Source: a halophilic archaeon
GTDB taxonomy: Archaea > Halobacteriota > Halobacteria > Halobacteriales > Haladaptataceae
Length of the DNA: 64,000 nucleotides
NCBI GenBank assembly: GCA_003298465.1
Contig: QNGA01000001.1
Location: forward strand, 1,488,001 to 1,552,000
Reading direction: 5' to 3'
Made by a program: the position numbers and the translations under genes. The notes under the pieces were generated by a model. That model was not told the origin of the DNA. It ran no database searches and was given only the letters and a program-made list of their open reading frames with translations. Shown here in pieces: positions 33,507 through 42,123 of this stretch. Numbering within the stretch: position 1 is the stretch's first letter; every line of letters starts with the position of its first letter.

Positions 33507-34175
33507 GTGAAGCGTCGCAGTATCCTTCGGGCCGGAGTGGTGGGCGTCCTGAGCGCGACCGCCGGATGCACCACCGCCGCGGTCGGGACCAACCAGGGGC
33601 GCGTGGTGTCGAAGACGGTCCTCGCCGGGGGGAAACCGATAGCGGAGGACCGTCCGGGCCAGTTCTCGGTTCGCGAGGGGTACGCCGGAGCGTCCAACGC
33701 CACCGAGAGCGCGGTGAACACGATTAGCAGCACGACCACGAGCGAGGGGACCACGGACGACGAAACCACGGACGGCGAAACGTCCGGCACGACCACCGAG
33801 GAGGGGACCGCGAGCTGGAACGCCAGCGGCGGGAACCAGAGCGGCGGCGAGGACGGGACGACGCTCAGCGCCGGCAACCTCACGGTCGGCGAGGAGTTCG
33901 CGAACCACCTCCGGAAGGAGTTCGGGTCGCTCGCGTTCGTGGTCTCCATCATGCACTACAAGACGGCGTGGCCCAACGAGGCCGAGCCCGGCGAGCACAA
34001 GCGCTACACCACCTACCGGTCGCTGTTCAACCGCGTTCAGGTCGGCGAGAGCATCACGTTCCAGCCGGACCCGACCAGCACGTCGACGCTGAGTTCCGTC
34101 TCCTGCGTCGCGAAGGACCGCGAGTCGCTGCAGGTCCGGTGTTCGACGGGCGACAACGACGGGTCCCCGGTCTAA
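33507..34175 (+). CDS. Tat-exported lipoprotein of unknown function
   Basis: A 222-residue protein starting at GTG 33507. A twin-arginine signal (VKRRSILRAGVVGVLSATAGC) ends in a lipobox cysteine, as in haloarchaeal lipoproteins. A Ser/Thr/Asn/Gly-rich linker (about residues 65-130) with several sequons leads to a small folded C-terminal part (EEFANHLRKEFGSLAFVVS ... VQVGESITFQPDPTSTST). GTTTTCAAC about 28 bases upstream supports the GTG. Its end overlaps the convergent regulator gene by 4 bases. Confidence 0.8.
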   Translation: MKRRSILRAGVVGVLSATAGCTTAAVGTNQGRVVSKTVLAGGKPIAEDRPGQFSVREGYAGASNATESAVNTISSTTTSEGTTDDETTDGETSGTTTEEGTASWNASGGNQSGGEDGTTLSAGNLTVGEEFANHLRKEFGSLAFVVSIMHYKTAWPNEAEPGEHKRYTTYRSLFNRVQVGESITFQPDPTSTSTLSSVSCVAKDRESLQVRCSTGDNDGSPV

Positions 34176-34657
34176 TCCTCCGCGAGTTCGTCGACGAGGG
34201 TGTCGCGGCTGTAGCTCTGGAGCACGCGGTGGGAGTCCCGGAGCGTCGAGATGACGAACGTCGAGTAGGTGCGTTCGACCTCGTCGATGGCCTCGAAGTC
34301 GCTGATGAGTCGCTCGACCATCTCCCGGTCGGAGAGGTGAGCGACGAGGATGAAATCGGTCTCGCCCATCGTGAAGTACGCCTGCGTGACGCCCTCGACC
34401 TCCAGCAGCTCCTCGCCCACGTCCTCGTACGTGCCGCTGTAGTCGGCCAGGACCTCCACGACGACCGTGACGCCGAGGCCGAACTTCTCCAGGTCGATGT
34501 CGTAGAGGTCGTTCTCGATGATGCCCTCGTCCCGGAGATTGTTCAGCCGGTAGTGGATGGTCGAGACCGGGATGTCCGTCGCCTCGTGGAGCACCTCGGG
34601 ACTCCCGGTTTCGAGGTCCGAGATGGCCTTCAGGAGCGTGATGTCGCGTTCGTCCAT
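34172..34657 (-). CDS. Lrp/AsnC-family transcription regulator
   Basis: A 161-residue regulator: an N-terminal HTH (MDERDITLLKAISDLETGSPEV, with recognition helix VSTIHYRLNNL) and an Asp/Asn-type RAM/ligand-binding domain (VTVVVEVLADYSGTY ... ETDFILVAHLSDREM). Such proteins sense amino acids and often repress their own promoter. A TATA box (CGTTAATTATCC, minus strand) is about 26 bases before the ATG at 34657. The longer open frame to 35173 is a shadow of the opposite gene. Confidence 0.9.
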   Translation of the reverse strand: MDERDITLLKAISDLETGSPEVLHEATDIPVSTIHYRLNNLRDEGIIENDLYDIDLEKFGLGVTVVVEVLADYSGTYEDVGEELLEVEGVTQAYFTMGETDFILVAHLSDREMVERLISDFEAIDEVERTYSTFVISTLRDSHRVLQSYSRDTLVDELAED

Positions 34658-34776
34658 CGCTCTCCCGTTGTCGTTCGGGATAATTAACGTCGGCCCTTCG
34701 CGGTCGTCTACCGTGGAGCGGTCGTTCGCTCGCGGGAATCCGAACACTGACCTGCGCCGCCGCCCTCGACGTCGGT

Positions 34777-35451
34777 ATGTCGAAGCGCGCGCTCGAACGC
34801 CGCCTCGCCGAGGTCCGGGGCTTCGAGGACCCCCGGTTCGAACTGGAGCAGTACGCCACCCCGGCCGACCTAGCGGCGCACCTCGTCCACCTCGCGGACG
34901 TGCACGGTGACGTCGCCGGGAGGACGGTGGTCGACCTCGGCGCGGGGACCGGCGTGCTCGCGCTGGGAACTGCGACCCGCGACCCCGCTCGCGTCGTGGC
35001 CGTCGACGTCGACGAGGCCGCCCTCGACCGCGCCCGCGAGAACGAGCGCAGGGTCGCGCCCGCGGTCGGCGTCGACTGGGTCCGGGGCGACGCGACTCGC
35101 CCGCCGCTGTGTCCCGCCGGACGAGGCGCGGACGCCGGGGTGACGGTGCTGATGAACCCGCCGTTCGGCGCACAGCGGGGCAACGAGCACGCCGACCGCG
35201 CGTTCCTCGACGCCGCGGCGTCCCTCTCCGACGTCTCCTACTCGATACACAACGAGGGGAGTCGCGAGTTCGTCGAGGCGTTCGCAGGGGACGCAGGCGG
35301 TGAGGTGACCCACGCGTTTCGCGCGGAGCTACCGCTCGAACGGCAGTTCGCGTTCCAGCAGGAGCAGCGACGCGTGCTGGACGCCGAGGTGTTCAGGGTC
35401 GAGTGGCCGCCGTCGCGGACGAGCGACGGAGGGAATCGGGGCGGGCAGTGA
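34777..35451 (+). CDS. METTL5-like N6-adenine methyltransferase
   Basis: A 224-residue class I methyltransferase with the SAM motif TVVDLGAGTGVLALG and the adenine-N6 catalytic motif NPPFG at about residues 127-131. The opening RRLAEVRGFEDPRFELEQYATP is characteristic of the METTL5 group, which methylates an adenine in small-subunit rRNA in eukaryotes; the archaeal target is inferred to be 16S rRNA. It is divergent from the Lrp-type gene. Confidence 0.86.
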   Translation: MSKRALERRLAEVRGFEDPRFELEQYATPADLAAHLVHLADVHGDVAGRTVVDLGAGTGVLALGTATRDPARVVAVDVDEAALDRARENERRVAPAVGVDWVRGDATRPPLCPAGRGADAGVTVLMNPPFGAQRGNEHADRAFLDAAASLSDVSYSIHNEGSREFVEAFAGDAGGEVTHAFRAELPLERQFAFQQEQRRVLDAEVFRVEWPPSRTSDGGNRGGQ

Positions 35452-35479
35452 GAGCGGTCGGGGACGCGACGTAGTCCGG

Positions 35480-37129
35480 TCAGTTGTAGCTCTCCTTTTT
35501 GGCCACCCGGACCCGGGTGTCGTCGACCCGGGCGTAGACGACGCCGTTCTCGCGGGTGAACCGGACCCCCTCGACCGACACGGTGGCGTTGGCCGTCGGC
35601 AGCGGCCGGGAGGCGACCGTCGTGCTACCGTTCGTGAGTCGCAGGCGGAACGGGTTCTTCCGGGGGTCGTCAGCCGGAACGATGGAGACGTTCATGCCCG
35701 CCACCACGGGGTCGGCCGTCGCCGGGTCGGAGGCGTAGGCGTGACGCCACCCGTCGTCGGCCGGACGCAACCAGACCTGGTACGCGGCGCCGCCGCCGAC
35801 CGCCGACCAGCCGATGCGTCGCGCGAACACCGTCTCGGCCCAGCCGACCCCGCCGACGCGGACGGCCCTCCTTCCGGCGAACGCCAGTTGTCCTTTGGTC
35901 ACCTCGCGGGTCCACACCTCCCGCTCCTCGTTGACGACGATGACGCCGCTGGTGTCGACGCTGGTCGTCTCCCCGCCGACGGAGACGTCCACCACGCTCA
36001 CCTTCTGGTTCGGTACGTCCTCGGCGTACAGTACGGTGTAGTCGCGGACCTGCACGCCGGTCGCACCCTCGACGTTGCCGTCGCCCTGGACGGTCGTGAG
36101 GTTCACCGGCACCGCGACGCCGGCCATGACGATGAGCGGAACGAACACCAGAACGGTCCCCGCCTGCCGCGCGCCCGGTCCGAACGAGGTAGCGTCGTGG
36201 GTCCGTACCGCGAACGTGACGAGTGCGGCCAGCGCCAGCACGAACACGATTCCCAGCCCGCGGAACAGGACGTACGTCTCCACGCCCCGGTACCACCACA
36301 GCGCCCAGAGCGACAGCGACGTCGCCACCAGCAGCGTCCCGGTCCACGTCCGGAGCGCCGGCGGCGCGGCCCGGTCGCGGAACCGGAGGACGAGCAGACC
36401 GGCGACGACCCCGAGGAAGAATCCGAGCGCGTGGCCCTGGACGGCGATGCCGAACCACCAGGGTTTCGAGTAGCTGGCGCTTGCACCCTGGACCACCAGC
36501 GGGTTCTGGAGCGCCTGGTAGGCCGTCTGGACGACGCCCTGGGCCGACAGCGCGACGACCGTCCCCAGCGGATACCGCACGAGCGCGAACCCGATGAACG
36601 CGAACAGAACGCCGGAGAACCCGATGATGGGGCCCCAGGCGAACAGGCTGGTGCAGAGCCCGACGACGCCGACGCCGAGCGGGAAGAGGACGAACGCGCG
36701 AAGCCAGGGGTTCGTCCGCCACGACCCGAACGACTGCTCGCCGCGCCGGGTCGGGTAGTGGCCGACGTAGTACTCCGCCAGCGGCGCGACGGCGAGCGTG
36801 CTCGTCACGTTCCCCAGCAGGTGTCCCGGCCCGGCGTGGGAGAACGGCCCGAGCACGACGCCGAGCGGGTAGAGGTACGACCAGGACGCGAACGCGACCG
36901 TGACGGGGTTGCGCCAGTGCTCCCAGCCGTGCTGGACGAACAGGTACACGCCGACGACGAAGGTGACCGAGACCAGCGTTCCCCAGGGGACGCCGAGCAG
37001 GAACCGCTTCCGCAGCCTCGCACTCCAGCGACCGTTCGGACGGTCCAGCGCCCAGACGACGAGCAGCGAGACGACCAGGCCGACCGGGATGGCGACCCGC
37101 ATCGGCCATCCGTCGAACGGAGAAGCCAT
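35480..37129 (-). CDS. Rhomboid intramembrane protease with large C-terminal domain
   Basis: A 549-residue protein. The N-terminal half has about eight membrane spans with rhomboid features: HLLGN, the catalytic serine in GFSGVLFAF, and the catalytic histidine in VQGHALGFFLG. The C-terminal 200 or so residues after the last span (from about VPVNLTTVQGD) are soluble, beta-rich, with sequons, and probably outside the cell. Rhomboids cleave membrane proteins. The function of the appended domain is unknown. Confidence 0.88.
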   Translation of the reverse strand: MASPFDGWPMRVAIPVGLVVSLLVVWALDRPNGRWSARLRKRFLLGVPWGTLVSVTFVVGVYLFVQHGWEHWRNPVTVAFASWSYLYPLGVVLGPFSHAGPGHLLGNVTSTLAVAPLAEYYVGHYPTRRGEQSFGSWRTNPWLRAFVLFPLGVGVVGLCTSLFAWGPIIGFSGVLFAFIGFALVRYPLGTVVALSAQGVVQTAYQALQNPLVVQGASASYSKPWWFGIAVQGHALGFFLGVVAGLLVLRFRDRAAPPALRTWTGTLLVATSLSLWALWWYRGVETYVLFRGLGIVFVLALAALVTFAVRTHDATSFGPGARQAGTVLVFVPLIVMAGVAVPVNLTTVQGDGNVEGATGVQVRDYTVLYAEDVPNQKVSVVDVSVGGETTSVDTSGVIVVNEEREVWTREVTKGQLAFAGRRAVRVGGVGWAETVFARRIGWSAVGGGAAYQVWLRPADDGWRHAYASDPATADPVVAGMNVSIVPADDPRKNPFRLRLTNGSTTVASRPLPTANATVSVEGVRFTRENGVVYARVDDTRVRVAKKESYN

Positions 37130-37278
37130 ACGCGGACTGTGTGACCACGGGGATATAAATGAACACGTATCGGTCGACTGACCGGATTGAGAGAGGACGA
37201 CGACCGTGCCGACGGGGCAGCCCCCGACGGGATGGCGACTTCGAAAGGAGTAATTCCGGAGGTCGCGAACCAGGACGC

Positions 37279-37650
37279 ATGGTCGACGTTCCAGACGAGG
37301 GCGACGTGGCGACGTACTCGCGGACGTTCACCGAACGGGAGGTCGAGCAGTTCGCCGACCTCTCCGGTGACCGGGGAACCCACCACGAGGGCGACCGTCC
37401 GATGGTTCACGGGCTACTGACGGCGACGCTTCCGACGAAGATCGGCGGCGACATGGACTACGTGGCGCAGTCGATGGAGTTCGAGTTCCGGCGGCCCGTC
37501 TACGTCGGCGAGGAGGTCTCCTGTGAGTCGCGCGTCGAACGCGTCGACGAGCGCGACGACCGGTACGAGATGGCGGCGACGTTCGTCTGCCGGAACGCGG
37601 ACGACGAGGTGGTTCTCGACGGCCGAACCGAGGGCGTGATATTCCGGTGA
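37279..37650 (+). CDS. MaoC-like hot-dog dehydratase
   Basis: A 123-residue hot-dog protein. TYSRTFTEREVEQFADLSGD followed by HHEGDRPMVHGLLTATL contains the hydratase 2-type Asp and His positions (a D-x4-H-like arrangement), and QSMEFEFRRPVYVGE matches MaoC. It would hydrate an enoyl-CoA or act as a thioesterase-like binder. The ATG at 37279 begins the conserved part. Confidence 0.85.
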   Translation: MVDVPDEGDVATYSRTFTEREVEQFADLSGDRGTHHEGDRPMVHGLLTATLPTKIGGDMDYVAQSMEFEFRRPVYVGEEVSCESRVERVDERDDRYEMAATFVCRNADDEVVLDGRTEGVIFR

Positions 37651-37666
37651 CGCCGACCGTCGGAGT

Positions 37667-38131
37667 CTACTGGTCGAACTCCGGCAGGTCGTCCGGCGCG
37701 TCGAACTCCGCCTCCCAGTCGACGTAGTCCCGTTCGAGCACGTCGCAGACGGTCTGACCCAGTTCGGTCAGGGAGGCGTTGATGGAGGAGACGGCGTTCC
37801 AGGAGTCGAGGTCGGGGTGGACGTCCCGCTCCTGCCAGTCCTCCGGGATGCCCGGAGCGTGGTAGCCGACGCGGTCGGCGAAGTCGTCCCAGAAGAAATC
37901 GAACTCGTAGAACAGGTCGAGGTCGCGGGCCGTCTCGAACTCCCGTTCGTCGAGGTCGGTGTGCTCGGCCCACTGGTCGAACGCCTCGGTCCAGGCGCCC
38001 TCCCGGAGGAACGTCTCCAGTTCGTCGCGCCGGTAGTTCGTCTCACCGTCGACTGACACGTCCTCGTACTGCTGGATGTCCGCCTCGGCCCGTAGCTCCG
38101 GCGGGTCCGGCACCGCAACGTCGAGTCCCAT
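37667..38131 (-). CDS. Hypothetical acidic protein
   Basis: A 154-residue, very acidic, tryptophan- and aspartate-rich soluble protein beginning MGLDVAVPDPPELRAEADIQQ. It has features such as RRDELETFLREGAWTEAF and FYEFDFFWDDFADRVGYHAP. I do not recognise a known domain. The ATG at 38131 is favoured because CGCTTATCCG lies about 26 bases upstream. It is convergent with the MaoC-like gene. Confidence 0.6.
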   Translation of the reverse strand: MGLDVAVPDPPELRAEADIQQYEDVSVDGETNYRRDELETFLREGAWTEAFDQWAEHTDLDEREFETARDLDLFYEFDFFWDDFADRVGYHAPGIPEDWQERDVHPDLDSWNAVSSINASLTELGQTVCDVLERDYVDWEAEFDAPDDLPEFDQ

Positions 38132-38317
38132 GCGCCACGATAGGACAGGCCCCCGGATAAGCGTTCCTTCGGCGAGAACCGTTCGCCACAGGGCCGCGAA
38201 CGCCGCCCCCACGGTCGGTGCGGACTCCACCGACCGTCGACACGAACTCACCCGACGGTCGGCGCAAATCGGCTCTCCACCGTCGAGTTACAGCGCCTGT
38301 GAATCGGCACCCTAACC

Positions 38318-38394
38318 GGCCGTAATCCTCGTTGTGAACGCCGAAAGAAGGCCGATACGCAACGCTCGTCGGTGGACGGTCACGGCGTTTTATG
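38318..38394 (+). promoter_or_regulatory. Promoter region of the first DUF4397 gene
   Basis: Contains the element GGCCGTAATCCTCGTT (38318-38333), GTGGACGGTC (38372-38381), and the TATA box GTTTTATG (38387-38394) about 30 bases before the ATG. All three recur upstream of the second DUF4397 gene in the same order, so the two genes probably share a regulator. Confidence 0.5.
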
Positions 38395-38420
38395 CCGAGA
38401 GTCGCCGGACGGTAGTGCGA

Positions 38421-39386
38421 ATGAGGAGAACCACACTGACACGAACGGTCGCAGTCGGACTGGTAACGCTGCTGCTCGTCGGCTACGCCGGAGCGGGTGG
38501 CGCACTCGCGGCGCAGGAGACGACGACCGAGACGACGGCGGAAACGCAGGAGGGCGGCGACGGTGACGCGAACGTCAGGGTGGCGCACATGTCCCCGGAC
38601 GCCCCGCCCGTCGAGGTGTTGGTCGACAACGAGACGGTCGTCGAGAACATCGCGTTCGGTAACGTGACCGACTACCTCGCCGTCTCCGCCGGGGAGCACA
38701 ACGTGACGATTCGGGCGGCGGGCGACCCGAGCACCGTCGTCTTCTCCGGAGAACTGACGTTCGACGCCGGATCACGCCGCACCATCGTCGCCGCTGGCGA
38801 GGTCACCGACGAGGGGACGACCGACTTCGAGCCGGTGATTCTCGAAGACGACTTCACCGTCCCCGAGGAGAACGCCTCGGTCAGGCTCGTTCACGTCTCG
38901 CCTGACGCGCCGCCCGTCGACATCACGGTCCAGGAGACGAACGCGACGCTGTTCGACAACGTCTCCTTCCGGACAGCCACGGAGTACACGGAGGTCGCGC
39001 CCGGCAATTACACGGTTCAGGTCAGGCCCGCGACCGCGAACGACTCCGGCGAGGTCGTCCGGACGTTCGACCTGTCCGTCGAAGGCGGTACCGTCTACAC
39101 CGCGTTCGCGGCGGGGTACTTGAACCCCGACGACGCGCCGGCCGACGTGCCGTTCCAGCCGATAATCGTCGTCGACGCCGGCGGCGCGGCGAACGAGACG
39201 ACTGCAGCGGGCACGACCCAGGCCGCGAACGAGACGACCGAGACGGGAACGACGACCGAAGCGACGGGAACCGAAACCACGGAGGCGACCGGCACGACTG
39301 CGGCGGCCGGAACGACGACCGCCGCGGGGACGGTGACCGGCACGACCACCGCCGGCGGCGCGACGACGACCGACGGCAGTTACTGA
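38421..39386 (+). CDS. Secreted DUF4397 protein with Thr/Ala/Gly-rich tail
   Basis: A 321-residue exported protein: signal peptide ending near GGALAAQ, then two DUF4397 half-repeats (VRVAHMSPDAPPVEVLVD and VRLVHVSPDAPPVDITVQ), each followed by a carbohydrate/FAS1-like strand pattern (AGEHNVTIRAAGDPSTVVFSG; GNYTVQVRPATANDSGEVV). It carries many sequons. The last 65 residues form a T/A/E/G-rich tail (TTEATGTETTEATGTTAAAG). DUF4397 proteins are surface proteins; the role here is unknown. It is a paralogue of the next gene. Confidence 0.8.
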   Translation: MRRTTLTRTVAVGLVTLLLVGYAGAGGALAAQETTTETTAETQEGGDGDANVRVAHMSPDAPPVEVLVDNETVVENIAFGNVTDYLAVSAGEHNVTIRAAGDPSTVVFSGELTFDAGSRRTIVAAGEVTDEGTTDFEPVILEDDFTVPEENASVRLVHVSPDAPPVDITVQETNATLFDNVSFRTATEYTEVAPGNYTVQVRPATANDSGEVVRTFDLSVEGGTVYTAFAAGYLNPDDAPADVPFQPIIVVDAGGAANETTAAGTTQAANETTETGTTTEATGTETTEATGTTAAAGTTTAAGTVTGTTTAGGATTTDGSY

Positions 39387-39440
39387 CCTCCGGCCTCGAA
39401 CTTCGACCGGCGAACCGGGATTTCCGCCGTACGAACAGAC

Positions 39441-39528
39441 GGCCGTAATTCTCGTTACGAGTGCGTCCAGCGGGCCGTTCCGCGGAGTACCGGGCTCTTT
39501 CTGCCGTGGACGGTCTCACCGTTTTAAT
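39441..39528 (+). promoter_or_regulatory. Promoter region of the second DUF4397 gene
   Basis: Has GGCCGTAATTCTCGTT (39441-39456), differing by one base from the upstream copy, then GTGGACGGTC (39506-39515) and the TATA box GTTTTAAT (39521-39528) about 30 bases before the ATG at 39555. Confidence 0.5.
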
Positions 39529-39554
39529 GACGGACCCGTCGAATCGGCGACTCG

Positions 39555-40928
39555 ATGAGGGAGAATAATTCGAAACGAACGCTGAGTATTGCGCTCGTAA
39601 CGCTGCTACTCGTCGGTTACGCCGGAGCGAGCATCGGACTGTCGACGGAGCAGTCGGATAGCGCAGACGGCGATGCGATGGTCCGCGTGGCACACATGTC
39701 GCCCGACGCACCGCCCGTCGACGTGCTCGTCGACGGCGAGACGGCCGTCGAGAATCTCTCGTTCGGCAACGTCACGGAGTACACGGCCGTTCCCGCGGGC
39801 GAGCGGAACGTGACGATTCAGGCGGCGGGCGACCCGAGCACCGTCGTCTTCTCGGGGAACGTCACTTTCGAGGCCGACACCAACTACACCGTCGCCGCGA
39901 CGGGCGAGATCTCCGAGAACGCGACGACCGAGTTCGCGCCGGTGGTGCTCGAAGATAACTTCACCGTCCCCGAGGAGAACGCCTCGGTCCGACTCTTCCA
40001 CGCGTCACCTGACGCGCCGCCCGTCGACGTGACCGTCGAGGAGACGAACGCGACACTGTTCGACAACGTCTCCTTCCAGAACGCCACCGACTACGTCGAG
40101 GTCCCGGCGGGCAACTACACGCTGGAAGTCCGGCCCGCGACCGCGAACGACTCCGGCGAGGTCGTGGCGACGTTCAACGTCACTCTCAACGAGAGCACGG
40201 TGTACACCGCGTTCGCAGCAGGGTACCTGAACCCCGACGACGCGCCGGCCGACGTGCCGTTCCAGCTGTTCTTGGCCATCGACGCCACGGCGGAGAAGAA
40301 GACGACGACGGCGGCGCCAGCGAAGACGACGCCGAAGGAGACGCCACGCAAAACGACGCCGAAGGAAACTCCAGAGAAGACCACGCCGAAGAAGACGACG
40401 CCGAAGGAGACCCCACGTAAGACTACACCGAAAGAGACGCCAGAGAAAACGACGCCGAAGAAGACGACGCCGAAGGAAACGCCAGTGAAAACGACGCCGA
40501 AGGAGACGCCACGTAAGACCACGCCGAAGGAAACCCCAGAGAAGACCACGCCGAAAGAGACGCCGAAGAAGACTACTCCAAGAGAGACCACGCCGAAAGA
40601 GACGCCAGAGAAGACGACGCCCAAGGAAACCCCAGAGAAAACGACGCCGAAGGAGACACCACGTAAGACCACGCCGAAGGAAACCCCAGAGAAGACCACG
40701 CCGAAAGAGACCACACCGAAGGAGACGACGAAAGAGACGCCAAAGAAGACGACGACGATAGAGACGACGACGAACGAGACGACGAAGACCACGTTGGAGA
40801 AACCGGAGAAACCCAAGAAGCCTGAGACGCCTGAGACGCCGGAGAAGCCAGAGAAACCTGAGAAGCCGAAGAAGGACGGCCAAGAGCCGCGGAAGAAGAC
40901 CGCTACGACGAAAGGCAACGGCTACTGA
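39555..40928 (+). CDS. Secreted DUF4397 protein with KTTPKETPx repeat tail
   Basis: A 457-residue exported protein. A signal peptide (TLSIALVTLLLVGYAGA) and two DUF4397 half-repeats (VRVAHMSPDAPPVDVLVD; VRLFHASPDAPPVDVTVE) closely match the preceding paralogue. From residue 257 on, it carries the nine-residue repeat KTTPKETP followed by R, E, K or V, in about ten full and several shortened copies, then a P/E/K-rich stretch (KPEKPKKPETPETPEKPEKP) and the end KKTATTKGNGY. There is no membrane anchor or lipobox. A lysine-rich surface tail is unusual in a haloarchaeon. Confidence 0.82.
   Translation: MRENNSKRTLSIALVTLLLVGYAGASIGLSTEQSDSADGDAMVRVAHMSPDAPPVDVLVDGETAVENLSFGNVTEYTAVPAGERNVTIQAAGDPSTVVFSGNVTFEADTNYTVAATGEISENATTEFAPVVLEDNFTVPEENASVRLFHASPDAPPVDVTVEETNATLFDNVSFQNATDYVEVPAGNYTLEVRPATANDSGEVVATFNVTLNESTVYTAFAAGYLNPDDAPADVPFQLFLAIDATAEKKTTTAAPAKTTPKETPRKTTPKETPEKTTPKKTTPKETPRKTTPKETPEKTTPKKTTPKETPVKTTPKETPRKTTPKETPEKTTPKETPKKTTPRETTPKETPEKTTPKETPEKTTPKETPRKTTPKETPEKTTPKETTPKETTKETPKKTTTIETTTNETTKTTLEKPEKPKKPETPETPEKPEKPEKPKKDGQEPRKKTATTKGNGY
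40323..40752 (+). repeat. Tandem 27-base coding repeat (KTTPKETPx)
   Basis: In-frame repeats of nine codons, with some units cut to five or six codons (KTTPK, KTTPRE, TTPKE). The AAG/GAG/ACG-rich bases are much lower in complexity than the neighbours. Variable unit length suggests slippage or unequal recombination, so copy number may differ among strains. Confidence 0.8.
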
Positions 40929-40936
40929 ACGCCGAC

Positions 40937-40945
40937 GTTTTTCTT
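40937..40945 (+). terminator. T tract after the repeat-protein gene
   Basis: GTTTTTCTT begins 9 bases after the TGA, as expected of an archaeal intrinsic termination site. The remaining 160 bases up to 41105 contain no convincing gene. Confidence 0.4.
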
Positions 40946-41104
40946 CCGACGGTTCGGTTCACAGACGTAGAGTACGCGGTAGGGAGCGTCGACGAGTTGC
41001 TCGGACGCGACGGCGTCGGTGACGCCGAACGGGTCGAGCGGCTTCCGACGTGGACCACCGCGCGGTCGTCGTGCGCGCCAAGGCGCGAGTCGCTGGTCGC
41101 TGGG

Positions 41105-41587
41105 TCAGCCCTCGATGCGCTCGGCGATGGAGTGGAGTTCCTCCATGCGTTCCTTCTTGGCGGCGTCGCGGAGCGACTGCTGGTTCTCCGTGGGGCAGTC
41201 GAGGTCGGGGACGGGCGTGGGCGTGCCGGACTCGTCCAGCGCGACGAACGTGAAGAAGGAGGTCGTCGTCTCGCGCTCCTCGCCCGTCCGGGGGTCTTCG
41301 GCGCGGACGTTCACCTTCACGTCGACGCTGGTCCGACCGGTCGAGAAGACGAACGCCTCGACGACCGCGACTTCGCCGAGGTCGATGGGGCTGATGAAGT
41401 CGACGTGGTCCATCGAGGCGGTCACGCACTGCTGGTTCGAGAACCGCATCGCCGCGATAGCTCCGCAGATGTCCATCCAGTGAAGCACCACGCCCCCGAG
41501 CGCACGCCCGAGGTTGTTCGTGTCGTTCGGCAGGAGCAGCTCGGTCATCTCCGTGTACGAGTCCATCAGCGTCGCGCTGTCGCTCAT
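41105..41587 (-). CDS. Acyl-CoA thioesterase (hot-dog, YciA/BFIT-like)
   Basis: A 160-residue hot-dog thioesterase hydrolysing acyl-CoA. Typical parts are LLPNDTNNLGRALGGVVLHWMD (the N-x-x-G-x-x-x-G-G-x-x-h-x-x-h-D motif), ASMDHVDFISPIDLGEVAVV and FTFVALDESGTP. The start is the ATG at 41587. It is convergent with the repeat-protein gene. The chain length preferred is unknown. Confidence 0.88.
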   Translation of the reverse strand: MSDSATLMDSYTEMTELLLPNDTNNLGRALGGVVLHWMDICGAIAAMRFSNQQCVTASMDHVDFISPIDLGEVAVVEAFVFSTGRTSVDVKVNVRAEDPRTGEERETTTSFFTFVALDESGTPTPVPDLDCPTENQQSLRDAAKKERMEELHSIAERIEG

Positions 41588-41704
41588 GGCCGGACGTTCG
41601 CGTGACGCTCACTTAGTTCGTCGCGTTCCGGACGACCCGACGCCGGAAAGGACGTTCCGCGACACGGCCTCACTTAAAAAGTGAAGCATTGAACGGACAC
41701 GGGG

Positions 41705-42031
41705 ATGGGGCTCGGTCCCCTCGTGTTCAGTATGTCAGGAATGACACTCTCCGAGAACCCCGAACCGATCGCCTCGTCCCGGCATTCCTGGGGCGACGAC
41801 ACGTCGCTCGTCCAGACCGTCGTCGAGACGCTAGAGGCGGCGACCGGGCAGCCCTCGGAGTCCCTCGCGCCGCTCCACCATTACGTGGACGTGGACGCTC
41901 TCGAAACCGTTTTCGGCCCGCGGCCGAACGGAGTAGGGCGATCCGTCGCCGGCCAGATATCCTTCACGGTCGCCGAACACGAGGTCGTCGTCGAGAGCGA
42001 CGGCCGCGTCCTGGTCAGGTCCGACGAGTGA
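41705..42031 (+). CDS. HalOD1-domain protein
   Basis: A 108-residue protein whose core (VVETLEAATGQPSESLAPLH, ALETVFGPRPNG, ISFTVAEHEVVVESDGRV) matches the haloarchaeal HalOD1 output domain, often found alone or after sensor domains. TTAAAAA (41674-41680) is about 28 bases upstream of the ATG at 41705, supporting that start; ATG 41732 is the alternative. Function unknown. Confidence 0.78.
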   Translation: MGLGPLVFSMSGMTLSENPEPIASSRHSWGDDTSLVQTVVETLEAATGQPSESLAPLHHYVDVDALETVFGPRPNGVGRSVAGQISFTVAEHEVVVESDGRVLVRSDE

Positions 42032-42123
42032 CGCGAGCGAGGTAGCCGAACCCGGTACTCGTCCGGAGACGGCCTCGCAGGGCGCGTTTCTATTCCCGTG
42101 TAGCCGTGACGTGAATAACTGTC

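Noticed and set aside
40323..40752. CRISPR-like array
   Set aside because: The repeat is in-frame coding, units are adjacent without unique spacers, and no cas genes are near.
40005..40918. Minus-strand frames rich in VSFGVVF or RRLLWR repeats
   Set aside because: These are mirror images of the KTTPKETPx-coding repeat; the plus frame has a signal peptide, DUF4397 domains and a promoter.
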